Of a DNA stretch of 16,228 nucleotides, positions 1 through 7,171 are shown one piece after another. Below the pieces are notes generated by a model, which was not told where the DNA came from, did not search any database, and worked only from the letters and a program-made list of their open reading frames with translations. This DNA is from Palsa-870 sp039935415. Its GTDB lineage: Bacteria > Chloroflexota > Dormibacteria > Dormibacterales > Dormibacteraceae. The translations under genes were made by a program, and so were the position numbers. Location of the stretch: assembly GCA_039935415.1 (NCBI GenBank), contig JBDTKH010000021.1:1-16228 (forward strand). Direction: 5' to 3'. Each line of letters opens with the position of its first letter. The stretch's first letter is position 1.

Positions 1-120
1 GTCCGACCAACCCCCGCTGCCGCCGCCGCCGCCCTCGGTGATAAACCCGACCGAATCAACAGCCAGAACTGACGCCGAACATCACGCCGGGGAGGAAGGT
101 TCATCCAACACTCCTATTAC
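1..120. other. Unassigned left edge, no supported gene
   Basis: This edge stretch lies 3' of the small minus-strand lipoprotein gene. The plus strand is open from base 1 in two frames. One frame ends at a TGA at 70-72. Another runs Pro-rich and on through the antisense of the lipoprotein gene to a stop at 239-241. Either could be the tail of a gene outside the window, but neither carries a recognisable motif. The minus strand contains a GGC run encoding poly-Gly, which looks like low complexity. No terminator hairpin was recognised. I leave it unassigned. Confidence 0.3.
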
Positions 121-594
121 TCAGGGGTGTTGCGACGACTCCTTGAACTCAAGGTTGACAGCCGGCATCGTGACTTTTCGAATTGCTCCCGTCGCGACGT
201 CGACTATGTCCTGGACGAGCCACGACTCAGTCGCTACGTAGCGCCGACCGTCCGGAGAGATGTGGTTCCAGTCGGCCGGGATCCAGCGATTGACCGCGCG
301 GTCGTAGCTGATCCCCTCCAGACCGTTTCCGCGATCGATGTTGCTATCGACATCGATATGGAAGCTGCCGTCGGGAAAGGTGATCCACTCTCCCGCAGCT
401 TGGCCTGTCGGGACGGAGATCATCACGGGCAGCCGGCACGCCAGGCCAGACGCTGACAGCGTTGGTGTCGCGGCTGCGGGGGAGGGGCTGGTGATCACCC
501 CGACGCGGGAGGCGGTCGGACTGGGACCGCCGTGAGATGTCTGCGCCGAGCAGGCGATGGCCAGGAAAGCCACGAGCGCCAGCCCACGTCTCAC
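121..594 (-). CDS. Small secreted lipoprotein-like protein, function unknown
   Basis: This encodes 157 residues starting at a GTG (592-594). The N-terminus has a short basic start (MRRG), a hydrophobic stretch and a Cys at residue 15 (LAIAC), which resembles a lipoprotein signal although the lipobox is imperfect. A Ser/Thr/Pro/Ala-rich linker follows (about residues 18-50), then a folded-looking part. The segment around YDRAVNRWIPADWNHISPDG is like a blade of secreted beta-propeller (WD40-like) proteins, where similar 'SPDG..YA' strands recur. Only about one such unit is present and the ORF then stops, so it may be a truncated member or simply a small protein. It is divergent from the amidohydrolase gene with 27 nt between starts. 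The probable location is the outer face of the cytoplasmic membrane. The function is unknown. The coding call is fairly firm because of signal plus linker plus domain order; the family call is tentative. Confidence 0.6.
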   Translation of the reverse strand: MRRGLALVAFLAIACSAQTSHGGPSPTASRVGVITSPSPAAATPTLSASGLACRLPVMISVPTGQAAGEWITFPDGSFHIDVDSNIDRGNGLEGISYDRAVNRWIPADWNHISPDGRRYVATESWLVQDIVDVATGAIRKVTMPAVNLEFKESSQHP

Positions 595-621
595 CTCACA
601 TAAGACGCCGGCGGAGGGCGC

Positions 622-2184
622 TTGGTTTCAACCTCGACCATCGCGGGTGTGGCGGGACTCCTCAATATTCGTGGGGTGCAAGCAGTCCTGTTTGCTGGAT
701 GCCAACCAGAGGTCGCGGCCGGGCCGGACGGTAGGATCGTGGCCGTCGGTGCGGCCGCACGTGGCGCGGCCGGACGAGATGCGCGGGTGGTTAGCCTGCG
801 CGGGCGCGCGTGGCCCGGCCTGATCGACTCGCACATCCACCTCGAGGGCTTGGCCGATCGGCGTCTCAGTGTTGACCTGACGGGCGCCGGCAGCCTCGAT
901 GAGGCGCTTAAGCGGGTCCGAGAGTGGAGCCGTGAGCTGCCGCGTGACGCGTGGGTTGCAGGAGCCGGCTGGTACAACGACGCGTGGGCGGACCCGTCGT
1001 TTCCCAACCGCCTGCAGCTAGACAAGGCCTGTGGCGGGCGGCCGGCCTTCCTGCGCCGCAAGGACGGCCATTCGGCCTGGGTCTCGAGCGCGGCGCTGCG
1101 GGCCGCGGGCATCGACCGCTCGACCCCCGAGCCGCCGGGCGGCCTGATCGATCGGGACGCGGGTGGCGACCCGTCGGGCATCCTCCGCGAGACGGCGATG
1201 CAGCTGGTGTCGGAACGGGTGCCGCGGCCGGACGATGCGCAGTTCGATGACGCCATGGGGCGCGCACTGGGGGAGCTGGCCGCCCTCGGGCTGACGTCAG
1301 TGCACTCAATGGATACCTCACGCGCGTCCGGCTCGTGGCAGCGGCTGCGCGAGCGCGGCAGGCTGCCGGTCCGCATCACCTACAACCTCCCGCTCGCCGA
1401 CCTGCCGCATGCGGAGAGGCTGGGTGTGCGGTCGGGTTGGGGCGATGAGTGGATACGCATCTGGGGCGTGAAGGCGTTTCTCGACGGGTCGCTCGGCAGC
1501 CGCACGGCGGAGATGCTCGACGGCTCGGGGACGGCGCGGTTGCCCCAGGCGGAGCTTGTCGACCTGGTCGAGCGCTGCGCGCGGGCCGAGCTCAACGTGT
1601 GCTTGCACGCGATCGGCGACGGCGCGGTCCGCCGGGCGCTCGACGCGCTGGCTCCGCGGCGCGGGGCCTGGCGGGGCTGGCGGCCGCGCATCGAGCACGC
1701 CCAGTGCGTGAGCCCGAGGGATATGAAGCGATTCGCGCGGATAGGAGTGATCGCCTCGATGCAGCCGATCCATGCGGTGGCCGACCGCGAGCTGGCCGAC
1801 GAGTATTGGCCGCAGGTCACTTCCAACGCCTACGCCTGGGGCGAGCTCGAGCGGGCAGGCGGGAGGCTTGCCTTCGGGTCGGACGCCCCGGTCGAGACGG
1901 CCGACCCGCTGGCAGGCATCGAGGCCGCGACCTCGTGGCGCAGGAAATCCGCCTGGCACCCGGAGCTCGCAGTGTCGCGTTCGGCGGCGCTGCGCGCGTA
2001 CACGTCGGGGGCGGCCTACGCGGTCGGCATGGAAAAGCAGCTCGGAACGTTGCGAGCTGGGAAGTGGTGCGACATGACGGTGATCGACGACGGTCGTGTT
2101 GCGGCGAGCGTCGTCGGAGGCCAGGTCAGCTTCTTGCGAACGCCTCTCGCAACTTCGAGGCGGTCTGCGTCAAAGCCTCGTTGA
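622..2184 (+). CDS. YtcJ-like metal-dependent amidohydrolase
   Basis: This is a 520-residue member of the amidohydrolase superfamily (Amidohydro_3/YtcJ type), predicted to be a cytoplasmic hydrolase of amide or related C-N bonds on an unknown small substrate. Visible metal-site residues are His71 and His73 (DSHIHLEGL), a candidate carboxylated Lys284 (WGVKAFLDGSLGSRT), His329 (CLHAIGDGA), His359 (IEHAQ) and Asp421 (FGSDAPVE). The N-terminal part (15-65) and the C-terminal part (LGTLRAGKWCDMTVID) form the usual composite beta-sandwich around the TIM barrel. Length is normal for the family. The start used is TTG at 622, which has GGAGGG at 613-618 but only 3 nt of spacing. GTG codons at 649 or 676 are alternatives. 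The last 59 bp overlap the 3' end of the HIT gene on the other strand. The family is confident; the substrate cannot be read from sequence. Confidence 0.9.
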   Translation: MVSTSTIAGVAGLLNIRGVQAVLFAGCQPEVAAGPDGRIVAVGAAARGAAGRDARVVSLRGRAWPGLIDSHIHLEGLADRRLSVDLTGAGSLDEALKRVREWSRELPRDAWVAGAGWYNDAWADPSFPNRLQLDKACGGRPAFLRRKDGHSAWVSSAALRAAGIDRSTPEPPGGLIDRDAGGDPSGILRETAMQLVSERVPRPDDAQFDDAMGRALGELAALGLTSVHSMDTSRASGSWQRLRERGRLPVRITYNLPLADLPHAERLGVRSGWGDEWIRIWGVKAFLDGSLGSRTAEMLDGSGTARLPQAELVDLVERCARAELNVCLHAIGDGAVRRALDALAPRRGAWRGWRPRIEHAQCVSPRDMKRFARIGVIASMQPIHAVADRELADEYWPQVTSNAYAWGELERAGGRLAFGSDAPVETADPLAGIEAATSWRRKSAWHPELAVSRSAALRAYTSGAAYAVGMEKQLGTLRAGKWCDMTVIDDGRVAASVVGGQVSFLRTPLATSRRSASKPR

Positions 2185-2611
2185 CGACCTTGACGTCGTC
2201 GATGACGGGCATGAAGTTCGTGTCGCCGTTCCAGCGGGGAACGACATGAAGGTGCACGTGGTCCGGGATCCCGGCGCCCGCGGCGCGGCCGATGTTCGCG
2301 CCGGCGTTGAAGCCATCGGGGATGAGAGTTTGCCCGAGCACGGCGAGCGTTCTACGCACCGCGCGCATGAGGTCGGTGGTCTGCTCGTCGTCGAGGTCTT
2401 CCAGCGAGGGGACGTGCGCGTGTGGGGCGACAAGGGCGTGCCCTGGGTTGTACGGGAACCTGTTGAGGATCACCAGGGCGCCCGGCGGCCGCCACACGAC
2501 GAGGGTCGCGTCCGGGTCGTCGGGGTGCTCGATCACGCGGCAGAACAGGCAGCCGGGTTTCTGCTCGCCCGCGACGTACTCCATCCGCCACGGTGCCCAG
2601 AGTCGCTTCAT
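2126..2611 (-). CDS. HIT-family protein, Ap4A hydrolase/phosphorylase-like
   Basis: This is a 161-residue histidine-triad protein, a nucleotidyl hydrolase or transferase acting on dinucleoside polyphosphates or nucleoside phosphoramidates in the cytoplasm. The active-site triad is DHVHLHVVPRW, with His118, His120 and His122, the last being the expected nucleophile position by family knowledge. Upstream are Cys21 and Cys24 (CLFC) and the NPGHALVAPHAH segment, which could form the structural zinc site of this subgroup. The start RLWAPWRMEY, the GFNAGANIGRAAGAG loop and the PRWNGDTNFMP tail follow the pattern I recall for mycobacterial Ap4A phosphorylase (Rv2613c type), so phosphorylase is as likely as hydrolase. 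The ATG at 2609-2611 lies inside the first codons of the divergent EamA gene, so the promoter must sit within that gene. The 3' end overlaps the amidohydrolase by 59 bp. Confidence 0.93.
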   Translation of the reverse strand: MKRLWAPWRMEYVAGEQKPGCLFCRVIEHPDDPDATLVVWRPPGALVILNRFPYNPGHALVAPHAHVPSLEDLDDEQTTDLMRAVRRTLAVLGQTLIPDGFNAGANIGRAAGAGIPDHVHLHVVPRWNGDTNFMPVIDDVKVVNEALTQTASKLREAFARS

Positions 2612-3459
2612 TGATCTACGTCCTCTTGTTGCTGATGGTCACGGCCGTCTGGGGCTGGACTTTCGTCCTGGTCAAGGACGCGATCACACAGTACCCGACG
2701 CTGCCCTTCCTGGAGCTCCGCTTCATCCTCGCCCTGATCGTCATGATGATCCTGGTCCGGCGCCTGCCGAGCCACGGCGAGCTGCGGGTGGGCGTCATCG
2801 CGGGCGCCGTGCTCGCAGCGGGCTACCTGGCCCAGACCGTCGGCCTCACCATGACGAGCCCGGGTAACTCAGGGCTGCTCACCGGCCTGTTCGTGGTCTT
2901 CACGCCGCTGATCGATCGCGTTTTCGGTATGCCGCTGCACCGGTGGACCATCGCAGCGGTGCTGTTGGCGCTGGCGGGGACCGTGATGCTGGTCGGGGGC
3001 CCGACCGGGTTTGGGCTGGGCGACCTCCTGACGATCGCCTGCGCCTTTCTGTTCGCGCTGCACATCGTGCTGCTGAGCCACTGGTCGCCAGGCCTGCGAT
3101 CGGCGCCACTCGCGATGGTCCAGATGGGCGCCAGCGCGGCCATCTTCAGCGCGGGCGGTTCGTGGAGCCTGCAGGCGCCGAGCCCGAGCGTGTGGCTCGC
3201 CATCGCGGTCACAGGAGTGTTTGCATCCGCGCTCGCCTTCTACGTCCAGACGTGGGCACAGCAGCACATCAGCGCGAGCCGGACGGCTCTCATCCTGACC
3301 ACGGAGCCGGCGTGGGCGGTCGCCGCGGCGGTGCTCCTGGCGGGGCAGCGTTTCGGCCTGCTGCAGGCGGCGGGTGCCGCGCTGGTGCTGGCCGCGATCG
3401 TGGGACACGAACTCGCGCATCTAAAATTCAAACCCCATGGAGTCGAGGCCGAGGCGTAG
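2593..3459 (+). CDS. EamA/DMT-family membrane transporter
   Basis: This is a 288-residue integral membrane protein of the drug/metabolite transporter superfamily with two EamA repeats, which usually means ten transmembrane helices. Helix 1 has the typical signature (LLMVTAVWGWTFVLVKDAI) and another hydrophobic repeat begins near residue 138 (GDLLTIACAFLFALHIVLLS). The second half contains AFYVQTWAQQHISASRTALI followed by TTEPAWAV, the usual conserved region of the second EamA unit. The substrate is not predictable; relatives export amino acids, metabolites or drugs. The start is uncertain. GTG at 2593 gives the full helix 1 but overlaps the HIT start by 19 bp. TTG at 2611 is possible, and ATG at 2638 would cut into helix 1. 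No clear ribosome binding site is seen. The stop codon lies 23 nt inside leuS, so the two are probably cotranscribed. Confidence 0.9.
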   Translation: MPRVASLIYVLLLLMVTAVWGWTFVLVKDAITQYPTLPFLELRFILALIVMMILVRRLPSHGELRVGVIAGAVLAAGYLAQTVGLTMTSPGNSGLLTGLFVVFTPLIDRVFGMPLHRWTIAAVLLALAGTVMLVGGPTGFGLGDLLTIACAFLFALHIVLLSHWSPGLRSAPLAMVQMGASAAIFSAGGSWSLQAPSPSVWLAIAVTGVFASALAFYVQTWAQQHISASRTALILTTEPAWAVAAAVLLAGQRFGLLQAAGAALVLAAIVGHELAHLKFKPHGVEAEA

Positions 3460-5878
3460 CTCGTACGTGCCGCAGGAGATCGAGCCGAAGTGGCAGCAGA
3501 TCTGGGCGGAGCGCGGGGTGATGAAGGCGTCGGACAGTTCGCCGAAACCCAAGTTCTACGACCTCGTCATGTACCCGTATCCGTCAGGAGACCTGACGGT
3601 AGGCCACGCGCGCAACTATGTGATGGGCGACGTGCTGGCGCGCATGAAGCGCATGCAGGGCTTCGAGGTGCTCCACCCATTCGGGTGGGACGCGTTTGGC
3701 CTGCCCGCCGAGAACGCGGCAATGAAGCGAGGCAACATCCATCCGGAGACGTGGACGCTCGGGAACATCGCCAAGGGCAAGGCCGAGCTGAAGATGATGG
3801 GAATCCTGTACGACTGGGACCGCGAGGTCACCAGCTGCCTGCCGGACTACTACCGGTGGACCGAGTGGCTGTTCCTGCTGATGTACGAGCGCGGCCTGGC
3901 CTATCGCGCGATGGCGCCTGTGAACTGGTGTCCCGTGGACAAGACGGTGCTGGCCAACGAGCAGGTGATCAACGGCCGCTGCTGGAGGCACCCGGACGTG
4001 GAGGTCGAGAAACGCGACCTCGAGCAGTGGTTCTTCAAGATCACGGACTACGCGGACCGCCTTCTGGCCGACCTGGCGCTGCTGGACAAGTGGCCGAACA
4101 AGGTGCGGGTCATGCAGACGAACTGGATCGGCCGCAGCGAGGGAGCGGAGGTCGAGTTCCCGGTGGTCGGGCTCGAGGGCGAGGTCGTGCGCATCTACAC
4201 GACCAGGCCGGACACGCTGTTCGGCGCAACTTTCATGGTGCTGGCGCCCGAGCACCCGCTGGTGGAACGCATCACCACCGAGGAGCACCGCGCGCGGGTG
4301 CGGGAGTACGTCGAGAAGGCGCGTAAGGAAACAGAGATCGAGCGCCAGTCGACCGAACGCGCGAAGGAGGGTGTCGCGACCGGTGGATTCGCGATCAACC
4401 CGGTCAACGGTGAGAAGATCCCGATCTGGGTCGCGGATTACGTGCTCATCACGTATGGCACGGGCGCGATCATGGCCGTGCCCGCGCACGACGAGCGCGA
4501 CTTCGAGTTCGCGAGGACGTACTCGCTGCCGATCCGCGAGGTCATCGCTCCTGACGACGGGCCCTCGGACACGCTGCGCGAGGCGTACGTCGGGCCCGGG
4601 AGGCTGGTCAACAGCGGTGAGTTTTCGGGCCTTGACTCTGCAACTGCGATTGACCGCATCTGCGAGTGGCTGCAGGCGCAGGGAAAAGGCAAGCGCGCGG
4701 TGAAATACCGGCTGCGCGACTGGCTCATCTCGCGGCAGCGCTACTGGGGATGTCCGATCCCGATCGTGTACTGCTCCGTCGACGGCATCGTGCCGGTGCC
4801 GCTGGACCAGCTGCCTGTCGTGCTGCCCAAGGAGTACAAGCCGCTCGCGGACAATCCGTCGTTCTGGAAGACGACGTGCCCCAAATGCGGTGAGGAGGCG
4901 CGGCGCGAGACCGACACCATGGACACCTTTGTCGACTCCTCCTGGTATTTCCTGCGCTACACGGACCCGCACGACGCGACGCGGCCGTTCGACCCGGAGC
5001 TCGCGAATCACTGGATGGCGGTCGACCAGTACACGGGCGGCGTCGAGCACGCGATCCTGCACCTGCTGTATTCGCGCTTCTTCACGAAGGTCCTGCACGA
5101 CGCGGGCTTGATCGAGGTCTCGGAGCCGTTCATGCGGCTTTTCAACCAGGGGATGGTGAAGAGGTTCGGCCAGGTGATGTCGAAGTCGCTGGGCAATGGT
5201 GTCTCGTTTGACGAGCTCGTCGCCGCGCAGGGCGCGGACGCCGGGCGCATCTACGAGATGTTCATCGGCCCCCCGGAGGAGGACGTCGAGTGGACGGATG
5301 CGGGGCTCAACGGGGTCTCGCGTTTCCTGCAGCGCGTCTGGAGGCTGGTCCTCGAGCCGGAGAAGATCGTGGTCGAGGGTTCAGGCGCGGATGCTTCGGC
5401 GCTCAGTCGCAAGGTGGCGCAGACGGTGGGCAAGGTCACGGAGCATTTCGACGAGCTGCGCTTCAACACGGCGGTGGCGGCGCTGATGGAGCTGGCCAAC
5501 ACGATGCAGGACTACCTGCAGCGCGGCGGCGAGCGCGATGAGCGGTGGGTCGGCGCGGTCAGGACCCTGGTGAAGCTGCTGAATCCGCTCGCGCCGCACG
5601 TCGCGGAGGAGATGTGGGAGCGCCTGGGCGAAAAGGGAATGCTGGCGGACGCCTCGTGGCCGGTGTATGACGCAGCGGTCGCGGCCGAGCCCAGGCTCAC
5701 TTTGGTGGTGCAGGTCGGCGGGAGGGTTCGCGACCGGCTGACCGTGGAGCCGGGCCTGAGCGAGGCCGACGCGTTGGCCGCGGCGATGGGCAGCGACAAG
5801 GTGCGCGGGGCGCTCAACGGGCGCGGGCCGTCGAAGGTCGTCTACGTGAAGGACCGCCTGATCAACCTGGTCCCTTAA
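3437..5878 (+). CDS. leuS: Leucyl-tRNA synthetase
   Basis: This 813-residue class I aminoacyl-tRNA synthetase charges tRNA-Leu with leucine, in the cytoplasm. The Rossmann-fold start has PYPSGDLTVGHARNY at residues 47-61, where the HIGH signature is T54-V-G-H57, and then GWDAFGLPAENAA. The CP1 editing domain carries the Thr-rich TTRPDTLFG (255-263) and GTGAIMAVPAHDERD (341-355), whose Asp352/Asp355 match the conserved editing aspartates. SRQRYWGCPIPI and a CPKCG zinc-knuckle-like pair follow. The second signature is VMSKS (580-584), with Val where most LeuRS have Lys; I recall the same variant in Thermus. A short loop precedes it, so the large leucine-specific insertion is absent. The anticodon-binding helical domain and the C-terminal appendage (LTLVVQVGGRVRDRL to the end) are complete. 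The ATG at 3437 overlaps the preceding transporter gene by 23 nt and has no obvious Shine-Dalgarno sequence. Confidence 0.98.
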   Translation: MESRPRRSSYVPQEIEPKWQQIWAERGVMKASDSSPKPKFYDLVMYPYPSGDLTVGHARNYVMGDVLARMKRMQGFEVLHPFGWDAFGLPAENAAMKRGNIHPETWTLGNIAKGKAELKMMGILYDWDREVTSCLPDYYRWTEWLFLLMYERGLAYRAMAPVNWCPVDKTVLANEQVINGRCWRHPDVEVEKRDLEQWFFKITDYADRLLADLALLDKWPNKVRVMQTNWIGRSEGAEVEFPVVGLEGEVVRIYTTRPDTLFGATFMVLAPEHPLVERITTEEHRARVREYVEKARKETEIERQSTERAKEGVATGGFAINPVNGEKIPIWVADYVLITYGTGAIMAVPAHDERDFEFARTYSLPIREVIAPDDGPSDTLREAYVGPGRLVNSGEFSGLDSATAIDRICEWLQAQGKGKRAVKYRLRDWLISRQRYWGCPIPIVYCSVDGIVPVPLDQLPVVLPKEYKPLADNPSFWKTTCPKCGEEARRETDTMDTFVDSSWYFLRYTDPHDATRPFDPELANHWMAVDQYTGGVEHAILHLLYSRFFTKVLHDAGLIEVSEPFMRLFNQGMVKRFGQVMSKSLGNGVSFDELVAAQGADAGRIYEMFIGPPEEDVEWTDAGLNGVSRFLQRVWRLVLEPEKIVVEGSGADASALSRKVAQTVGKVTEHFDELRFNTAVAALMELANTMQDYLQRGGERDERWVGAVRTLVKLLNPLAPHVAEEMWERLGEKGMLADASWPVYDAAVAAEPRLTLVVQVGGRVRDRLTVEPGLSEADALAAAMGSDKVRGALNGRGPSKVVYVKDRLINLVP

Positions 5879-5973
5879 CAGGCTGGGTTGACCCCGGCCG
5901 GATCCTCCCAACACAATCCCTTCTACCCCGATGGGTGGGCGGGGGGTGGCGGGTGGCCTTGTATCGCTGGGTT

Positions 5974-6369
5974 CTATTGCTGCGGGACGGGGACGCGGAT
6001 TCCCGAGTCGAGAAGAAAGTTCGCGATGACCGTGGCCGCGGCTGACACCGTCACCGCGGGCGGCCCGCTGATGATCCGCATGTTGGACTTCATCGTGACA
6101 TTCCAGCTCCCGGTGGCCAGCACGATCGAGTAGTGGCCGGTCGAGTCGGTGGTTGCCGTCTGCGTCTGGTCGCCGTTGGAGAAGTCAATCGCGAGGCCGG
6201 GAACCACCCTCCCGGTGCAGGGTTGCTTGATCGACTCCACAGGCGCGCAAGGGACGGCCATCACCTGGCCGCTGACGGTCCCGGTCGCGGCGGGAGACGC
6301 GCCTGGAAAGCGGTAGGCGCCGCACGCCGCGGTGACCAAAACCAGCGCTACAAGCAGCCCGCACCTCAT
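5974..6369 (-). CDS. Small lipoprotein with carboxypeptidase-regulatory-like fold
   Basis: I place the start at the ATG at 6367-6369, giving 131 residues. It begins with a textbook export signal (MRCGLLVALVLVTAACGAY), with Cys16 as the likely lipid-modified residue although the lipobox (TAAC) is imperfect. A short linker is followed by GTVSGQVMAVPC and then a strand pattern ending TTDSTGHYSIVLATGSWNVTM. 'D..G.Y.i.L..G.w.v' is the signature of small beta-sandwich domains of the carboxypeptidase-regulatory/SpaA-like kind. Two Cys flank an insertion (VPCAPVESIKQPCTG) and may form a disulfide outside the cell. The function is unknown. The reading frame is open further upstream to 6534, but that extension reads the antisense of the tRNA-Gln gene and is not real. 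It is convergent with leuS across a 95-bp gap (5879-5973) in which I see no convincing terminator. Confidence 0.72.
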   Translation of the reverse strand: MRCGLLVALVLVTAACGAYRFPGASPAATGTVSGQVMAVPCAPVESIKQPCTGRVVPGLAIDFSNGDQTQTATTDSTGHYSIVLATGSWNVTMKSNMRIISGPPAVTVSAAATVIANFLLDSGIRVPVPQQ

Positions 6370-6453
6370 TAAAGGACCCAACGCCGAACCCCACCCGTAG
6401 GTCACGCCAGGCCCGATTGGCCCGGCGGCCTGCGCGGTAGTGTTGAGCAGCGC

Positions 6454-6527
6454 TCCGCGGTGGCCAAGAGGTAAGGCAGAGGACTTTGGATCCTCGACCG
6501 AAGGTTCGAATCCTTCCCGCGGAACCA
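6454..6527 (+). tRNA. tRNA-Gln (anticodon TTG), CCA encoded
   Basis: All arms can be drawn by hand. The acceptor stem TCCGCGG (6454-6460) pairs fully with CCGCGGA (6517-6523). The D stem is GCC/GGC (6463-6465 with 6475-6477). The anticodon stem is GAGGA/TCCTC (6479-6483 with 6491-6495) around the loop CTTTGGA, giving anticodon TTG at 6486-6488, which reads CAA (and CAG by wobble). The T stem GAAGG/CCTTC (6500-6504 with 6512-6516) closes the loop TTCGAAT. The discriminator base is A6524 and CCA is encoded at 6525-6527. It lies between the divergent small lipoprotein gene and comEA. A TAGTGT at 6438-6443 could be a -10 box, but no good -35 goes with it. Confidence 0.97.
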
Positions 6528-6589
6528 TGCTCAAACCACTCTTAACATGCGGGGTTCCCGCTGCGGACCGGCCCGCCTAGCCTCGTGGC

Positions 6590-7171
6590 ATGCGCGGCCG
6601 CGTTCGACTCGTCCCCGGTTGGCGGCCCATCTTGCTGGTGGCCGCCCCGATCGCCATCGGCGCCGCGGCGCTGGCCGCCGCCTACCTCTACTCGTCAGCG
6701 TCGGCCGCCGCGGTCGCGGCCAACCCGCAGCCCGCCCCGCCGAACGCTGCTCTCGACGTGCCCGCCCCGTCCGGTCTTCTCGTCGACGTCATCGGCGCGG
6801 TCGAGAACCCCGGCCTCTACCGCCTCGCTCGCGGCGACCGGGTCTACGACGCGATCTCCGCCGCCGGCGGCCTCAGCCCCGACGCAGACATGGCACGTCT
6901 TCCGAACCTTGCCGGCCGGCTGAAGGACGGCGAGCAGGTCAAGGTCGCCTTTGCGAAGACCACCTCCGGCACGGTCGTCACGCGCACCAACCTCAACACC
7001 TCGACGCTCGACGAGCTCGATAGCGTGCCCGGCTTCACTGAGGCGTTCGCGCAGGAGGTGATCGACTACCGCACCAACTTCGGCGGGTTTCAGAACACCC
7101 GCGAGCTGGTTGATGTGCTTGGAATGAGCGAGGCCGAGTACGCCGTCGCGCGCCGCTACCTGACCCTGTGA
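6590..7171 (+). CDS. comEA: ComEA-like competence DNA receptor
   Basis: This is a 193-residue membrane-anchored DNA-binding protein of the natural-transformation apparatus. One N-terminal transmembrane helix (residues 13-33) is followed by a Pro/Ala linker and an SLBB domain (about 62-120: LLVDVIGAVENPGLYRL ... LKDGEQVKVAF). A C-terminal helix-hairpin-helix domain (about 133-193) starts with the typical TNLNTSTLDELDSVPG. Family knowledge says ComEA binds incoming double-stranded DNA outside the membrane and hands it to ComEC. The odd point is that the two hairpin turns read PGFT (147-150) and LGMS (177-180), where the usual motif is GIG, so DNA contacts may be altered. The ATG at 6590 is well placed directly before the membrane segment. 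The stop codon overlaps the comEC start in GTGA, so translation of the two is probably coupled. Confidence 0.93.
   Translation: MRGRVRLVPGWRPILLVAAPIAIGAAALAAAYLYSSASAAAVAANPQPAPPNAALDVPAPSGLLVDVIGAVENPGLYRLARGDRVYDAISAAGGLSPDADMARLPNLAGRLKDGEQVKVAFAKTTSGTVVTRTNLNTSTLDELDSVPGFTEAFAQEVIDYRTNFGGFQNTRELVDVLGMSEAEYAVARRYLTL

Noticed and set aside
3584..5098. 504-residue minus-strand ORF opposite leuS
   Set aside because: It is His/Arg/Val-rich with no motif and is fully antisense to LeuRS.
5879..5973. leuS/lipoprotein convergent gap as a bidirectional terminator
   Set aside because: Only short ACCC/GGGT pairings were found, with no stable stem plus T run.
6370..6534. N-terminal extension of the small lipoprotein ORF (MSMVPREGFEPSVEDPKSS...)
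   Set aside because: This is the antisense translation of the tRNA-Gln gene, a well-known false protein. The real start is the Met before the signal peptide at 6369.
6549..6561. GCGGG-GTT-CCCGC hairpin after the tRNA
   Set aside because: The stem is only 5 bp with no T tract, too weak to call a terminator in this GC-rich sequence.
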